This document shows positions 17,587 through 26,931 of a stretch of DNA of 64,000 nucleotides, piece by piece. How positions within the stretch are numbered: the stretch's first letter is position 1; each line of letters opens with the position of its first letter. This stretch comes from Paenibacillus sp. NFR01. Lineage in GTDB: Bacteria; Bacillota; Bacilli; Paenibacillales; Paenibacillaceae. The notes under the pieces are model-generated. The model saw only the letters and a program-made list of their open reading frames with translations, made no database searches and had not been told where the DNA came from. Both the position numbers and the translations under genes were made by a program. The DNA lies in the NCBI RefSeq assembly GCF_900111565.1, contig NZ_FOIK01000002.1, positions 62,001 through 126,000 on the forward strand. Direction: 5' to 3'.

Positions 17587-17680
17587 CAATAATGGGTATT
17601 TTTCTCATATGTGTAAGGATTTCAGATTGATCGACATGGACAGCTAGAAGGGAATGACCTAACTCACTTTGAAGGCCAAA

Positions 17681-17731
17681 GCAAAAAGACGCCTCAAACG
17701 CCGGCGAACGGCGGTTTGAAGCGTCTTTTGC
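17681..17731. terminator. Terminator after the alcohol dehydrogenase
   Basis: Stem GACGC, TCAAAC, CCG paired with CGG, GTTTGA, GCGTC, flanked by A-run and T-run on both sides. On the minus strand it ends the dehydrogenase transcript. Confidence 0.87.
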
Positions 17732-17818
17732 GCTTAGCTGGATGCAGCAGCTGGCGGAAATGCTGGCATTTCTACCGTTTTTCTGGGCGGAGCCCGTTGC
17801 TAAGCCTGTAAGGCAGGT

Positions 17819-18982
17819 TTACAGCGCCATTTTGTAAATCTCGACCACGTCTTCACGCTCGAGCTTACGGAAGCCGCCGAACGGGCCGAAGCGGACCGTT
17901 TTATCGGCCATCACGCCGATTTGGCTGTCGTCGATGTCGTAATCGCCAAGCGTACGCGGAGCGCCGATGGAGTCGAAGAAGCGACGCAGCGCCTCGATGC
18001 CCTCAAGACCGGCTTGCTCGTCCGTTTTGCCTGCGGCGTCGATGCCGAAGACGTTGACGGCCAGCTGTTTGAAACGCGCCGGATTGTGGCTCAGGTTGTA
18101 TCTCATCCATTGCGGGAACAGGATCGCCAGCCCGCCGCCATGCGGGATGTCGTACACGGCCGAGACGGCGTGTTCGATATTATGCGTCGCCCAGTCGCCG
18201 GCAAAGCCCATGCTGACCATGCCGTTCAGCGCCATTGTGCCGCAGTACAGGATCGTCTCGCGCAGCTCGTAATTATGCAGGTCCTCGATAAGCTTCGGTG
18301 CGGTCGCGATCACGGTACGTAGCAGCGTTTCGCAGAAGCCGTCTTGTACCGGCGTATTGCCGTCGGTATGGAAATAATGCTCCAGTACATGGGACATGAT
18401 GTCTACCATGCCATAGACGGTTTGATCCTTCGGCAGCGTATACGTATGCTCCGGATCCAGGATGGAAAATGCCGGATAGGCATATTCGCTGCCCCAGCCC
18501 ATCTTTTCTTTCGTCACTTCGTTCGTGATGACCGAACCGTTGTTCATCTCCGAACCGGTTGCAGCCATCGTTAGGACCGTTCCCAGCGGAAGCGCGCCTT
18601 GGGCCGCCGCTTTACGCTCCACGAAGTCCCACATGTCCCCTTCATATTTGGCGCCGACAGCTACCGCCTTGGCACAGTCCAGCACACTGCCGCCGCCGAC
18701 GGCGAGTACCAAATCAATGTTATGCTCACGGCACAGGTCCACGCCTTTATGTACCGTCGACAGCCGCGGATTCGGCTCCACGCCGGACAATTCGGTAACG
18801 GTCGCTCCGATGGCGTTCAGCTCGGCGATCACCTTATCGTACAGGCCGCTGCGCTTGATGCTGCCGCCGCCGTACATCAGAAGCACGCGTGTGCCGTATT
18901 TGGGAACCTCGGTCTTCAGCGCCTGCAGAGTGCCGCGTCCGAAGATCAGCTTGGTCGGATTATGAAATTGAAAGTTGCGCAT
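17819..18982 (-). CDS. Iron-containing alcohol dehydrogenase (butanol dehydrogenase-like)
   Basis: Fe-dependent NAD(P)H alcohol/aldehyde dehydrogenase of the YugJ/YugK (BdhA) type. The start chosen is ATG 18982 behind GTGGAGGG, giving 387 residues; the frame is open to 19006 without a better site. The nucleotide-binding [15 protein letters not shown] lies near residues 92-106. The metal-binding histidines sit in [12 protein letters not shown] (about 197-208) and [19 protein letters not shown] (about 260-278). It is monocistronic between two terminators. The natural substrate is not determinable. Confidence 0.92.
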   Translation of the reverse strand: MRNFQFHNPTKLIFGRGTLQALKTEVPKYGTRVLLMYGGGSIKRSGLYDKVIAELNAIGATVTELSGVEPNPRLSTVHKGVDLCREHNIDLVLAVGGGSVLDCAKAVAVGAKYEGDMWDFVERKAAAQGALPLGTVLTMAATGSEMNNGSVITNEVTKEKMGWGSEYAYPAFSILDPEHTYTLPKDQTVYGMVDIMSHVLEHYFHTDGNTPVQDGFCETLLRTVIATAPKLIEDLHNYELRETILYCGTMALNGMVSMGFAGDWATHNIEHAVSAVYDIPHGGGLAILFPQWMRYNLSHNPARFKQLAVNVFGIDAAGKTDEQAGLEGIEALRRFFDSIGAPRTLGDYDIDDSQIGVMADKTVRFGPFGGFRKLEREDVVEIYKMAL

Positions 18983-19101
18983 GCTTATCCCTCCACTTTT
19001 AGGCAAAAAATGAACTGCAATGTTTAATTATAGACTTGTCCCGGTCAGCAATCAAATGGAGGGCAAACCTCGGTTCTCCACCTTCGTATCCAGCTCACCA
19101 G

Positions 19102-19134
19102 AAAAAACTCCCCGGCCGCATGGGCCGGAGAGTT
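19102..19134 (-). terminator. Terminator of the galKET operon
   Basis: On the minus strand, stem AACTCTCCGGCC / GGCCGGGGAGTT with a 5-base loop is followed by a T-run just after the galT stop. Confidence 0.88.
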
Positions 19135-19148
19135 GGCAGCAACAATGC

Positions 19149-20735
19149 TTAAGCTTCGGCTTTCGCGCCGAGGCTGTGGACGAACCGGCGGAACGCCGCT
19201 TGTCCTTCGGGCGTCCGTTTGTAGACGCCGGCTTGCTCAAGAATATGGGTAAACTTGATGCCGACTTCGTTCTGCACCGTCCGGACCGCTTCCTCGCGGT
19301 CCAGTGTCGTACCGAAGCGAGCCACAAGCTCATCGATCCAAGACGCGTGCTGCGCCAAAGCATGTTGCGTATCGCCTCTGACCGCATTCAGCAGCTCCCC
19401 GTCCCCGGAGAGAATGCCGGCTACAGCGTCGAGCTCTTCCTTGAGGCGGCCGGGCAGAATCGCCAGACCCATAACCTCGATGAGGCCGATGTTTTCTTTC
19501 TTGATATGATGCATTTCCCGGTGCGGATGGAAAATGCCTTCCGGATACGCTTCGCTGGTCCGGTTGTTGCGCAGCACCAGATCCATCTCGTAGCCGCCGT
19601 CCTGAGAGCGGCGCACGATTGGCGTAACGGTGTTGTGGCGCGTGCGTTCGCCGCCGGCTTCCGTATAGGCCAGCACATCGGCTTCCGGATCGCTGTATGT
19701 TTTCCACGATTCGTAGATCGTGTTGGCACATTCCAGCAGGACTGCCGGATCATGGCCCTGAAGCCGCAGCACGGACATCGGCCATTTCACGATGCTGATC
19801 GTGACGCCCGCATAATCCGGATGGACGAACGTATCTTCCTTCGGCGCCGTCTGGATCGGAAACGTATGGCGTCCGCCCTGAAAGTGGTCATGCGTCAGGA
19901 TCGACCCGCCGACGATCGGAAGATCGGCATTCGAGCCGATAAAGTAATGCGGGTACTCCCCGACAAACCCGAGCAGGCGCTTCAAGGTTTCCTTCGTCAG
20001 CTTCATCGGAACATGGTCATGGTGCAGCACGATGCAGTGCTCGTTATAGTACACGTAAGGCGAGTATTGGAACAGCCATTTCTCGTCGTTCAGCGCAAGC
20101 GGGATCACCCGCAGGTTCTGGCGCGGCGGATGGTTGATCCGGCCGGCATAACCGACATTCTCGCGGCAGAGCTGGCATTTCGGGTAGACCGGCGGCGGAA
20201 GCAGGCGCGCCATGGCGATTTCCTGCGGACTTTTCTCCGGCTTGGAGAGATTAATCGTCATCTGGATGTCGCCATACTCCGAAGGCTGCTGCCACAGCAC
20301 GTTTTTGGAGACGCGGTCCATGCGGATGTAGTTCGAATCGATGCAAAGCTGGTAGAAACGGTCGGTCGCCGCCTCGATGCCCTGCTCCGCCTTCAGCTGC
20401 GCGAATTCGGCATTAACCTCGGACGGGCGGGCCATCAGCAGGCCCATGATTTTGGCATCCAGCAGATCGCGGTACGTATCGCTGTTCTCCGGCATTTTCC
20501 CGGTCTCATAACCGTAATCGATCAGTACATCCAGCGGACCTTGCGGGCTGCTCAGCGGGGCTTCATTAAATTCATGGGCGTATGGCTCCGTGAAGCCGAA
20601 CAGGTCAAGCAGCTCGTTGCGGCTGTAATCCTCATCGGCAGGTTCAATAAGCCGGCGGTCCAGCGCGAACCGGACAAGCTGCTCGATCGCCAGCTGCGCC
20701 TTCTCTCCGGAGACGGCTTGATTTATCGTAGACAT
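19149..20735 (-). CDS. galT: UDP-glucose--hexose-1-phosphate uridylyltransferase (class II)
   Basis: Exchanges UMP between UDP-glucose and galactose-1-phosphate in the Leloir pathway. The start is ATG 20735 with GAAGGAG upstream, giving 528 residues, typical of the long Firmicutes class II GalT. Recognisable segments are PSEYGDIQMTINLSKPEKSP, HCIVLHHDHVPMKL, GSILTHDHFQGGRHTFP and FHPHREMHHIKKENIGLIE. It is the last gene of galK-galE-galT, 46 bases after galE, and ends at a strong terminator. Confidence 0.95.
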   Translation of the reverse strand: MSTINQAVSGEKAQLAIEQLVRFALDRRLIEPADEDYSRNELLDLFGFTEPYAHEFNEAPLSSPQGPLDVLIDYGYETGKMPENSDTYRDLLDAKIMGLLMARPSEVNAEFAQLKAEQGIEAATDRFYQLCIDSNYIRMDRVSKNVLWQQPSEYGDIQMTINLSKPEKSPQEIAMARLLPPPVYPKCQLCRENVGYAGRINHPPRQNLRVIPLALNDEKWLFQYSPYVYYNEHCIVLHHDHVPMKLTKETLKRLLGFVGEYPHYFIGSNADLPIVGGSILTHDHFQGGRHTFPIQTAPKEDTFVHPDYAGVTISIVKWPMSVLRLQGHDPAVLLECANTIYESWKTYSDPEADVLAYTEAGGERTRHNTVTPIVRRSQDGGYEMDLVLRNNRTSEAYPEGIFHPHREMHHIKKENIGLIEVMGLAILPGRLKEELDAVAGILSGDGELLNAVRGDTQHALAQHASWIDELVARFGTTLDREEAVRTVQNEVGIKFTHILEQAGVYKRTPEGQAAFRRFVHSLGAKAEA

Positions 20736-20781
20736 ATGGTTTTCTCCTTCATGTATGGCTATGCGTCTTGGAAAAGAGGGT

Positions 20782-21768
20782 TTATTCCCCGTATCCTTGC
20801 GGATGCGACGAATGCCAGCCCCATGCGCTCTCGATAATGCCTTCCAGGTCGGCATGCTGCGGATTCCAGCCGAGCACCGTGCGCGCTTTGGCCGAAGAAG
20901 CCACCAGCACCGCAGGGTCGCCGGCGCGGCGTTCCTGAATCACGACCGGAATATCGAGGCCGGTCACCTTTTTCGCCACTTCAATCACTTCTTTGACCGA
21001 GAAGCCGGTGCCGTTGCCCAGATTGAACACGTTGCTCGCGTTGCCGCCGCGCAGGTAGTTGACCGCACGGATGTGGGCGTCCGCCAGATCGGTGACATGG
21101 ATGTAGTCGCGAATGCAGGTGCCGTCTGCTGTCGGATAGTCTTCGCCGAACACGGCGATGCTTTCGCGCTGCTTCAGCGCGGTTTGCAGTACCAGCGGAA
21201 TCAGATGGCTCTCCGGACGGTGGTCTTCGCCGATTTTGCCGCTGGCATGGGCGCCGGCTGCGTTGAAGTAGCGAAGGGCGACGTATTTGAAGCCGAGCAC
21301 CTTGTCGAACCAGGCCATCATGCGTTCCATTGTCAGCTTCGTTTCACCGTAGACGTTGGCCGGCTCGGTTTTGTCGCTCTCCTCAATCGGCACCTTTTCC
21401 GGTTCGCCGTAGGTGGCCGCCGTAGAGGAGAAGACGATTTTGGTCACGCCGGCATTTTGCATCGCTTCCAGCAGACATTGGGTGCCGTATACGTTGTTGT
21501 CGTAGTATTTAACCGGGTCCTTCATGCTTTCCCCGACCAGGGAGCTGGCGGCGAAGTGAATCACCGCATCGATGTCGTTTTCGGAAAACAGCTTCGCAAG
21601 CAGCGCCTTGTCGCGCAGATCGCCTTCATACAGCTTGCCCCCCAGCAGCGCCTCGCGGTGCCCTGTCAGCAAATTGTCGATGACCACAACCTCTTCGCCC
21701 CGGTCCAGCAGCTCCGCTACCGTATGGGAACCGATGTACCCCGCACCGCCTGTTACCAAAATCGCCAT
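20782..21768 (-). CDS. galE: UDP-glucose 4-epimerase
   Basis: Interconverts UDP-galactose and UDP-glucose. The Rossmann NAD site GGAGYIGSH is at residues 7-15. The catalytic set is Ser114/115 in VFSSTAATYG and the YxxxK pair Y140/K144 in NVYGETK. The length of 328 residues is normal. It is one base from the galK stop, with GGGAGCG as its ribosome binding site, and so is co-transcribed. Confidence 0.97.
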   Translation of the reverse strand: MAILVTGGAGYIGSHTVAELLDRGEEVVVIDNLLTGHREALLGGKLYEGDLRDKALLAKLFSENDIDAVIHFAASSLVGESMKDPVKYYDNNVYGTQCLLEAMQNAGVTKIVFSSTAATYGEPEKVPIEESDKTEPANVYGETKLTMERMMAWFDKVLGFKYVALRYFNAAGAHASGKIGEDHRPESHLIPLVLQTALKQRESIAVFGEDYPTADGTCIRDYIHVTDLADAHIRAVNYLRGGNASNVFNLGNGTGFSVKEVIEVAKKVTGLDIPVVIQERRAGDPAVLVASSAKARTVLGWNPQHADLEGIIESAWGWHSSHPQGYGE

Positions 21769-21769
21769 G

Positions 21770-22945
21770 TTAATTCGCTCCCTTCAGTTCTTCTACCCCA
21801 TTGCCGATGCCGCAGACATAGAACTCGCCGGTAAGGCCGGTTCTTTCCGTGTAAGCTGCGCCTACCTCGGAGATAAAGCGTTCCACATCGTCTTCATGCA
21901 CAAGAGAGACCGTGCAGCCGCCGAAGCCGGCGCCCGTCATGCGCGCACCCAGCGTGCCCGGGATTTTTTGCGCTTCTTCCACCATCACGTCCAGCTCCAG
22001 GCAGCTTACCTCGTAAAGGTCGCGGAGCGAGACATGGGAGTCGTTCATATATTGGCCGAATTGCTTCAGGTTGTTTGCTTTAAGCACTTCCACCGAATCG
22101 AGGACGCGCTGGTTTTCTTCCACAACATGCTTCGCACGGCGTCTTACGGTTTCGTCGGTGATTTTATCCTTATGGATTTCGAATTGCTCCGGCTTGAGCT
22201 CGGCCAGGTAGGACAGCTCAGGAACCTCCTGCTTGAGGATTGCCAGCGCTTCGTCGCATTGGCTGCGGCGTTCATTGTATTTGGAGTCGACCAGACCGCG
22301 TTTCTTGTTCGTGTTGCCGATCACCAGCTTGTAGGATCCGGTCACGAACGGGATCAGGCTATATTCCAGCGTATCGCACATCAGCAGGATCGCATGGTCG
22401 CGTTTGCCGTTGGCTACGGCGAACTGGTCCATGATGCCGGAGTTGACGCCGACGTATTGATTCTCCACGCGCTGCGACAGCAGAGCGATTTCTACCGTAT
22501 CCGTATCCCCGCCAAGCAGCGTAAGGAAGGCAAATGCGGTAACCACTTCGATCGAAGCCGAGGAAGAGAGGCCGGACCCGTTCGGAATGTCGCCGTGGAA
22601 CAGCAGATCGTAGCCATGCTGCAGCTTAAGGTCTTTTTTCGCCAGCTCGACCAATACGCCGACCGGGTAATCGATCCACTCTCCGCTTTTGTTGCCGATT
22701 TCGCTCAAGTCTAAGGAAGCTTCGTAAGGAAGATTGGTGGAAGCAAACTGCACTTTGCTGTCGCTGCGCGGACGGACGAACAGGAAGGTGCCGAATTCCA
22801 GCGCCGCCGGCAGCACGTAACCCCCGTTATAATCCAGATGCTCTCCGATCAGATTGACGCGGCCCGGGGCGTAGAATACCCGAGTTTCTTCCGTGCTTTC
22901 TCCATACTTCTCGATAAATTTGCGGTTAAGTTCCTGTGTACTCAT
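21770..22945 (-). CDS. galK: Galactokinase
   Basis: GHMP-family kinase phosphorylating galactose. The N-terminal GRVNLIGEHLDYNGGYVLP is the galactose-binding signature, PNGSGLSSSASIEV (near residue 125) is the ATP loop, and GARMTGAGFGGCTVSLV lies near the C-terminus. The length is 391 residues. GGATGGAG precedes the start. It is first in the galKET operon, which is divergent from an AraC-type regulator. Confidence 0.97.
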   Translation of the reverse strand: MSTQELNRKFIEKYGESTEETRVFYAPGRVNLIGEHLDYNGGYVLPAALEFGTFLFVRPRSDSKVQFASTNLPYEASLDLSEIGNKSGEWIDYPVGVLVELAKKDLKLQHGYDLLFHGDIPNGSGLSSSASIEVVTAFAFLTLLGGDTDTVEIALLSQRVENQYVGVNSGIMDQFAVANGKRDHAILLMCDTLEYSLIPFVTGSYKLVIGNTNKKRGLVDSKYNERRSQCDEALAILKQEVPELSYLAELKPEQFEIHKDKITDETVRRRAKHVVEENQRVLDSVEVLKANNLKQFGQYMNDSHVSLRDLYEVSCLELDVMVEEAQKIPGTLGARMTGAGFGGCTVSLVHEDDVERFISEVGAAYTERTGLTGEFYVCGIGNGVEELKGAN

Positions 22946-22991
22946 GAAAAAGCTCCATCCTTTCGCTGCTCCTTCGCAGCAACTTTGGAAT

Positions 22992-23053
22992 ATGATTGCT
23001 TGCTTTACGGCTTAATTATAATCAAATCAGACTTGCCCTGATAATGCAATCAT
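22992..23053 (-). promoter_or_regulatory. galKET promoter and candidate AraC operator
   Basis: On the minus strand a perfect TATAAT (23020-23015) has only weak -35 candidates at 16-18 bases, as often seen with activator-dependent promoters. It is flanked by a perfect 8-base inverted repeat, GCAATCAT (23046-23053) and ATGATTGC (22992-22999). The upstream copy would be centred near -41 from a start around 23008, a usual class II activator position. Confidence 0.5.
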
Positions 23054-23182
23054 GTGCGTAATACATGGATAAATGTGACTTCGGGGCGTATAATGAAAAC
23101 CGCGGGGCGAAAAATGCCGGCATGGCCGTCTTCCGCACTGCCGGTGCCATTGAACGCCGGTTATCCTGAAAGGATGTCTGCC

Positions 23183-24073
23183 ATGGAGCATACTTATTCG
23201 GTAGGATCGAATCCTGTTTATTACGACAAGCAAAGGCTGCATGTCCTGTTTGCCGGGGAGAGCCAGACGAAGCCGCTGCATCAGGCCGGCCCGAAAATAT
23301 ACGACTATTATCTGCTGCACAACATCGAGTCGGGCGCCGGCACGTTTACGACGGAATGGCGCAAATACAGGCTCGGTCCGGGGGACTGCTTTCTGATTCA
23401 TCCCGGCCAGCTCGTCAGTTACCTCTCCGACGCAGAGCAGCCCTGGCGGTACCGCTGGGCGGCATTTACCGGCCCGGACGCCGATGAGCTGGTGCGGCAG
23501 TCGGGGCTGACCGCCGAGAATCCGGTATTATCCACCGGTGAGAACAGCGTTATTCCCGGCGCCCTGGCCGGAATGAAGGAAGCCTTTTATGCCAACAAGG
23601 ACAGCGCCCATCTGACTTCGCTCGGGTATTTGTACCATATTATCGGCGAAGCCGCAGAGCTGCACGATGCCGCGTCCCGCCTCTCCGGCGCAGAATCGCA
23701 GGGGAAACGTACCGTCAAGCAGATGATTCACTATATGGCGGCGCAATATGCACATCCCGTCTCCATCGAGCAAATGTGCGACAGCCTCGGCTACAACCGT
23801 GCGTATTTGTCCCGGATCTTCAAGCAGGAGACCGGCCTCTCTCCCGTGACCTATTTATTGCGCCTGCGGATCGAAAAATCGCGTCAGCTGCTGCGGGAGC
23901 GCCCGGAGCTGTCCGTGGAGCAGGTCGCCGCCTCCGTCGGCCTGACCGACCCGCTTTATTTTTCGCGCCAGTTCAAACGCTTCTGCGCGGAATCGCCGAC
24001 CGCCTACCGGCAGTCGACGACGCGGCCGGGCGAACGTCCAGGCAAAGAAAGCTCTGCCGAATCGCGCAAATAA
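23183..24073 (+). CDS. AraC-family transcriptional regulator, probable gal regulator
   Basis: The start is ATG 23183 with AAAGGA eight bases upstream, giving 296 residues; the frame is open to 23054 but without a site. An N-terminal cupin-type AraC ligand-binding domain covers about 15-165. Two helix-turn-helix motifs form the C-terminal AraC DNA-binding domain (about 190-285) with SIEQMCDSLGYNRAYLSRIFK and the signature VEQVAASVGLTDPLYFSRQFK. It is divergent from galK by 237 bases, so control of galKET is likely but inferred. Most Firmicutes use a LacI-type GalR here. Confidence 0.9.
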   Translation: MEHTYSVGSNPVYYDKQRLHVLFAGESQTKPLHQAGPKIYDYYLLHNIESGAGTFTTEWRKYRLGPGDCFLIHPGQLVSYLSDAEQPWRYRWAAFTGPDADELVRQSGLTAENPVLSTGENSVIPGALAGMKEAFYANKDSAHLTSLGYLYHIIGEAAELHDAASRLSGAESQGKRTVKQMIHYMAAQYAHPVSIEQMCDSLGYNRAYLSRIFKQETGLSPVTYLLRLRIEKSRQLLRERPELSVEQVAASVGLTDPLYFSRQFKRFCAESPTAYRQSTTRPGERPGKESSAESRK

Positions 24074-24087
24074 ACCGCTTCATTATC

Positions 24088-24132
24088 AAACAGTCTGCCG
24101 GACATCATTGCATGTCTGACAGGCTGTCTTTG
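24088..24132 (+). terminator. Terminator after the AraC regulator
   Basis: Outer ACAGTCTG / CAGGCTGT and inner GACAT / ATGTC arms are followed by a short T-rich tail. Confidence 0.6.
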
Positions 24133-24171
24133 TGTAGGCATTTTATTATACGAAAGAAAAGAAACCGGAGC

Positions 24172-25176
24172 TTACGCCTCGCTGTCCGATTTGAGAATCG
24201 TCTCGATCCGCTCCAACTCGTCGGGCGTGAAGTCGCTGTGGCTCAGCGCCGCAACGTTCTCTTCGATCTGGCTGACCCGGCTGGCGCCGATAAGCGCCGA
24301 CGTCACCTTGCCGCCGCGCAGCGCCCAGAGCAGGGCGAACTGGGCCAGGCTTTGCCCGCGGGAGACGGCGAGCTGGTTGAGCGCGCGGATTTTTCGCTGC
24401 ACCTCCGGCGTAATCCGGCTTTCGTTCAACGCCGTCGACGGCCCGGCCGCCCGGGAATCGGCGGGGATGCCGTTCAAATATTTGCTCGTCAGCAGCCCCT
24501 GCGCCAGCGGCGTAAAGGCGATGGTACCGACGCCGTTGTCCTCCAGCACCTGCTGCAGGCCGTTTTCGATCCAGCGGTCCAGCATAGAGTAGCGGGGCTG
24601 GTGGATCAGCAGCGGCGTGCCGAGCGCCTTCAGGATCCGGATCGCTTCCGCCGTCTGTTCCGCCGTGTAGTTGGACAACCCGACATACAGCGCTTTGCCG
24701 GAGCGGACGGCCGTATCCAGCGCGCCCATGGTCTCTTCCAGCGGCGTCTCCGGATCGGGCCGGTGCGAATAAAAGATATCGACGTAATCCAGCCGCAGCC
24801 GCTTCAGGCTCTGGTCGAGGCTTGACAGCAAATATTTGCGCGACCCCCAGTCGCCGTACGGCCCGGGCCACATATAATATCCCGCTTTGGTGGAGATGAT
24901 CATTTCATCCCGGTAATGGGCCAGTTCCTCGGCAAGCACTCTGCCGAAAAGCTGTTCCGCCGCTCCTGCCGGAGGACCGTAATTGTTTGCCAGGTCGAAA
25001 TGGGTAATGCCGAGATCAAACGCGCGGGTAATCATCTCCCGTCCGTTCGCGTACGTGTCGATTCCGCCGAAATTATGCCACAGCCCCAGCGATATCGCCG
25101 GCAGCTTCAGGCCCGATTTGCCGCAGCGGTTATAGCGCATCATTTCATATCGTTCGTCGCTGGCTACATAAACCAT
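24172..25176 (-). CDS. Aldo/keto reductase (YghZ / L-glyceraldehyde 3-phosphate reductase type)
   Basis: NADPH-dependent carbonyl reductase, 334 residues from ATG 25176 (GAGGCGGGAT upstream). The catalytic tetrad is visible as Asp and Tyr in FDLANNYGPP, Lys in STKAGYYMWPG and His in IFYSHRPDPETPLEE. The GYYMWPGPYGDWGSRKYL segment is characteristic of the YghZ group, which reduces L-glyceraldehyde 3-phosphate and methylglyoxal. A C-terminal NADP site includes SALIGASRVSQIEEN. It appears monocistronic; a terminator at 25256-25282 separates it from the sirtuin unit upstream. Confidence 0.92.
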   Translation of the reverse strand: MVYVASDERYEMMRYNRCGKSGLKLPAISLGLWHNFGGIDTYANGREMITRAFDLGITHFDLANNYGPPAGAAEQLFGRVLAEELAHYRDEMIISTKAGYYMWPGPYGDWGSRKYLLSSLDQSLKRLRLDYVDIFYSHRPDPETPLEETMGALDTAVRSGKALYVGLSNYTAEQTAEAIRILKALGTPLLIHQPRYSMLDRWIENGLQQVLEDNGVGTIAFTPLAQGLLTSKYLNGIPADSRAAGPSTALNESRITPEVQRKIRALNQLAVSRGQSLAQFALLWALRGGKVTSALIGASRVSQIEENVAALSHSDFTPDELERIETILKSDSEA

Positions 25177-25255
25177 ATCTGATCCCGCCTCTCTGCTCCT
25201 CATTGATCGCAATACCCTATTTTAAACCATTGGGACGGTCTATAATCCGGCACAG

Positions 25256-25282
25256 AAAAAAAGCCCCGCAATGCGGGGCTTT
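25256..25282 (-). terminator. Terminator of the hydrolase-HAD-sirtuin operon
   Basis: AGCCCCGC / GCGGGGCT with a 3-base loop is followed by seven T residues on the minus strand. Confidence 0.92.
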
Positions 25283-25366
25283 GGCTTCGAAGCTTCATCT
25301 GATACTTTGCGGAGGACCGAAATTCGAGAACTGCCTGAATGTGGCGAACGACGGCTTTAGCCGGCC

Positions 25367-26104
25367 TTACAGCATGCGCTGCACGGCGGCCATTGCTTCG
25401 CCGATGCGGCCCTTGATGCGCAGATCCGCACGGTGATCGTACGGCGTCGGTTCCGCGTTCAGCAGCACGCAGTGCTTCCCGCGGAAATACGTGACCAGGC
25501 TCGCCGCCGGCTGCACGGTCAGCGAGGTGCCGCCGATCAGCAGCAGATCGGCCCCGGCAATAGCCGCGACCGCGCCGACCAGCGTGTCGTGGTCCAACTC
25601 CTCCTCGTACAGCACCACGTCGGGTTTGACGATCCCGCCGCAATCGCTGCAGCGGGGGACGCGATCTGCGGACTGGAGGACGAACTCCAGTCCGTAGAAT
25701 CTGCCGCAATCCATGCAATGATTGCGGTGGACCGAGCCGTGCAGCTCCAGCACGGCCCGGCTCCCGGCAAGCTGATGCAGGCCGTCGATATTCTGCGTAA
25801 CGACGGCCTTCAGCTTGCCCTGCCGCTCCAGCTCCGCCAGGAGCAGGTGCGCGCCGCCGGGTTTCGCCTCCGGATGCAGCATCTTGCTGCGGTAGAAGTC
25901 AAAGAAGATGTCCGGCTTCGCCATAAAAAAACTGCGGCTCAGCATCACTTCCGGAGGGTACGGGGATCCCTGCTGGGCCTGGTACAGTCCGGCCGCAGAC
26001 CGGAAATCGGGGATTCCGCTTTCCGTCGAGGTTCCGGCGCCTCCGAAAAAAACGATGCTGCCGCTGTTTCGAATCCAGTCGGCCAACACTTCCAGCTCAT
26101 CCAT
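25367..26104 (-). CDS. NAD-dependent protein deacetylase (sirtuin, Sir2/CobB family)
   Basis: Removes acyl groups from lysines using NAD+. The start is ATG 26104 with AAAGGTGG upstream, 245 residues; the longer open frame to 26488 is spurious. Motifs are FGGAGTSTESGIPDFRS (residues 20-36), TQNIDGLH (103-110) and catalytic H122 in LHGSVH. A zinc site is formed by C130, C133, C152 and C155, and NAD-binding GGTSLTVQPAAS lies near 188-199. It is last of a three-gene unit with a HAD phosphatase and an alpha/beta hydrolase (35 and 27 base gaps). Confidence 0.94.
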   Translation of the reverse strand: MDELEVLADWIRNSGSIVFFGGAGTSTESGIPDFRSAAGLYQAQQGSPYPPEVMLSRSFFMAKPDIFFDFYRSKMLHPEAKPGGAHLLLAELERQGKLKAVVTQNIDGLHQLAGSRAVLELHGSVHRNHCMDCGRFYGLEFVLQSADRVPRCSDCGGIVKPDVVLYEEELDHDTLVGAVAAIAGADLLLIGGTSLTVQPAASLVTYFRGKHCVLLNAEPTPYDHRADLRIKGRIGEAMAAVQRML

Positions 26105-26139
26105 GCTTATGCAACCACCTTTATGTTGGAATGGGCATC

Positions 26140-26904
26140 TCAGCGGCTCAGGCTCAGCTGATGGTAGCCCGCAATCACGACATCCGCGTCCTGCAAATGT
26201 TCCTTCTGTCCATCCGGCGCCAGACCCAGCGCCAGCCGAAGCCCTGCGCCTTTGCCGAGCTGCATGTCGCCGTTGCTGTCGCCGATGATGACGGTGTGCT
26301 CCGGGGCCAGGCCCAGCTCGCGGCAAGCCAGCTCGGCCATCTCCGGCGCCGGCTTGCCCTGCGACACCCTGTCGCGGGTAACGACCGAACGGAAATAGCC
26401 GGCGATGCCCAGCCATTCGAGCTGCTCGCCCGTCGTGTCCGCGCCATCGGAAGTAACAACGCCGAGCGCCAAGCCGGCATCCCGGCACTGCTGCAAGAAA
26501 GGCACCAGCTGTGGAATCGGCACGGCGATGCGCTGTCTGCGGAGCTCGTTCATCGCCTCCTTGGCAATGGCTGTGACCTGTACGATCGCCTCATTCCATG
26601 GCACACCGGCACGGTACAGCTGCCAGGCCAGAATCCCATGGGTTTCCTCTATGGTAGCCATGCTCAGCGGTCCGGAGCGGTCATAGCCGATGACGCGTCC
26701 TTCCTGATCATGGATTGTGCCCAGCACTCCGGCCGGCTCAAAGCCACCGGCCGCGCCGGCAAGCGCCAGCTGGGTACCGAGTCTTTCGAGAACGATGTCC
26801 GCCCAGTGGCCCCAAGTCCCCATCAGGTCCAGCAGTGTTCCATCCTTATCAAACAGAATCCCATGGCAGGGTACGGCCAACCCGTTGATATGAAGTATCG
26901 GCAT
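26140..26904 (-). CDS. HAD-family hydrolase (phosphatase)
   Basis: 254 residues with motif I DKDGT (D19 nucleophile, D21), motif II TSDG near residue 145, a lysine in QGKPAPE and motif III GDSNGDMQLGKGAG near 207-220. The helical cap between about 30 and 115 places it in the phosphoglycolate phosphatase-like (Cof-unrelated) class. GGAGGAAGCA precedes the start. It is the middle gene of the operon; the substrate is not evident. Confidence 0.9.
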   Translation of the reverse strand: MPILHINGLAVPCHGILFDKDGTLLDLMGTWGHWADIVLERLGTQLALAGAAGGFEPAGVLGTIHDQEGRVIGYDRSGPLSMATIEETHGILAWQLYRAGVPWNEAIVQVTAIAKEAMNELRRQRIAVPIPQLVPFLQQCRDAGLALGVVTSDGADTTGEQLEWLGIAGYFRSVVTRDRVSQGKPAPEMAELACRELGLAPEHTVIIGDSNGDMQLGKGAGLRLALGLAPDGQKEHLQDADVVIAGYHQLSLSR

Positions 26905-26931
26905 TGCTTCCTCCTTTACGGACTCCGGCTG

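Noticed and set aside
26105..26488. N-terminal extension of the sirtuin
   Set aside because: Runs antisense-free through the HAD gene in another frame with Arg/Gly-rich nonsense; the ATG at 26104 has its own ribosome binding site and starts the sirtuin fold.
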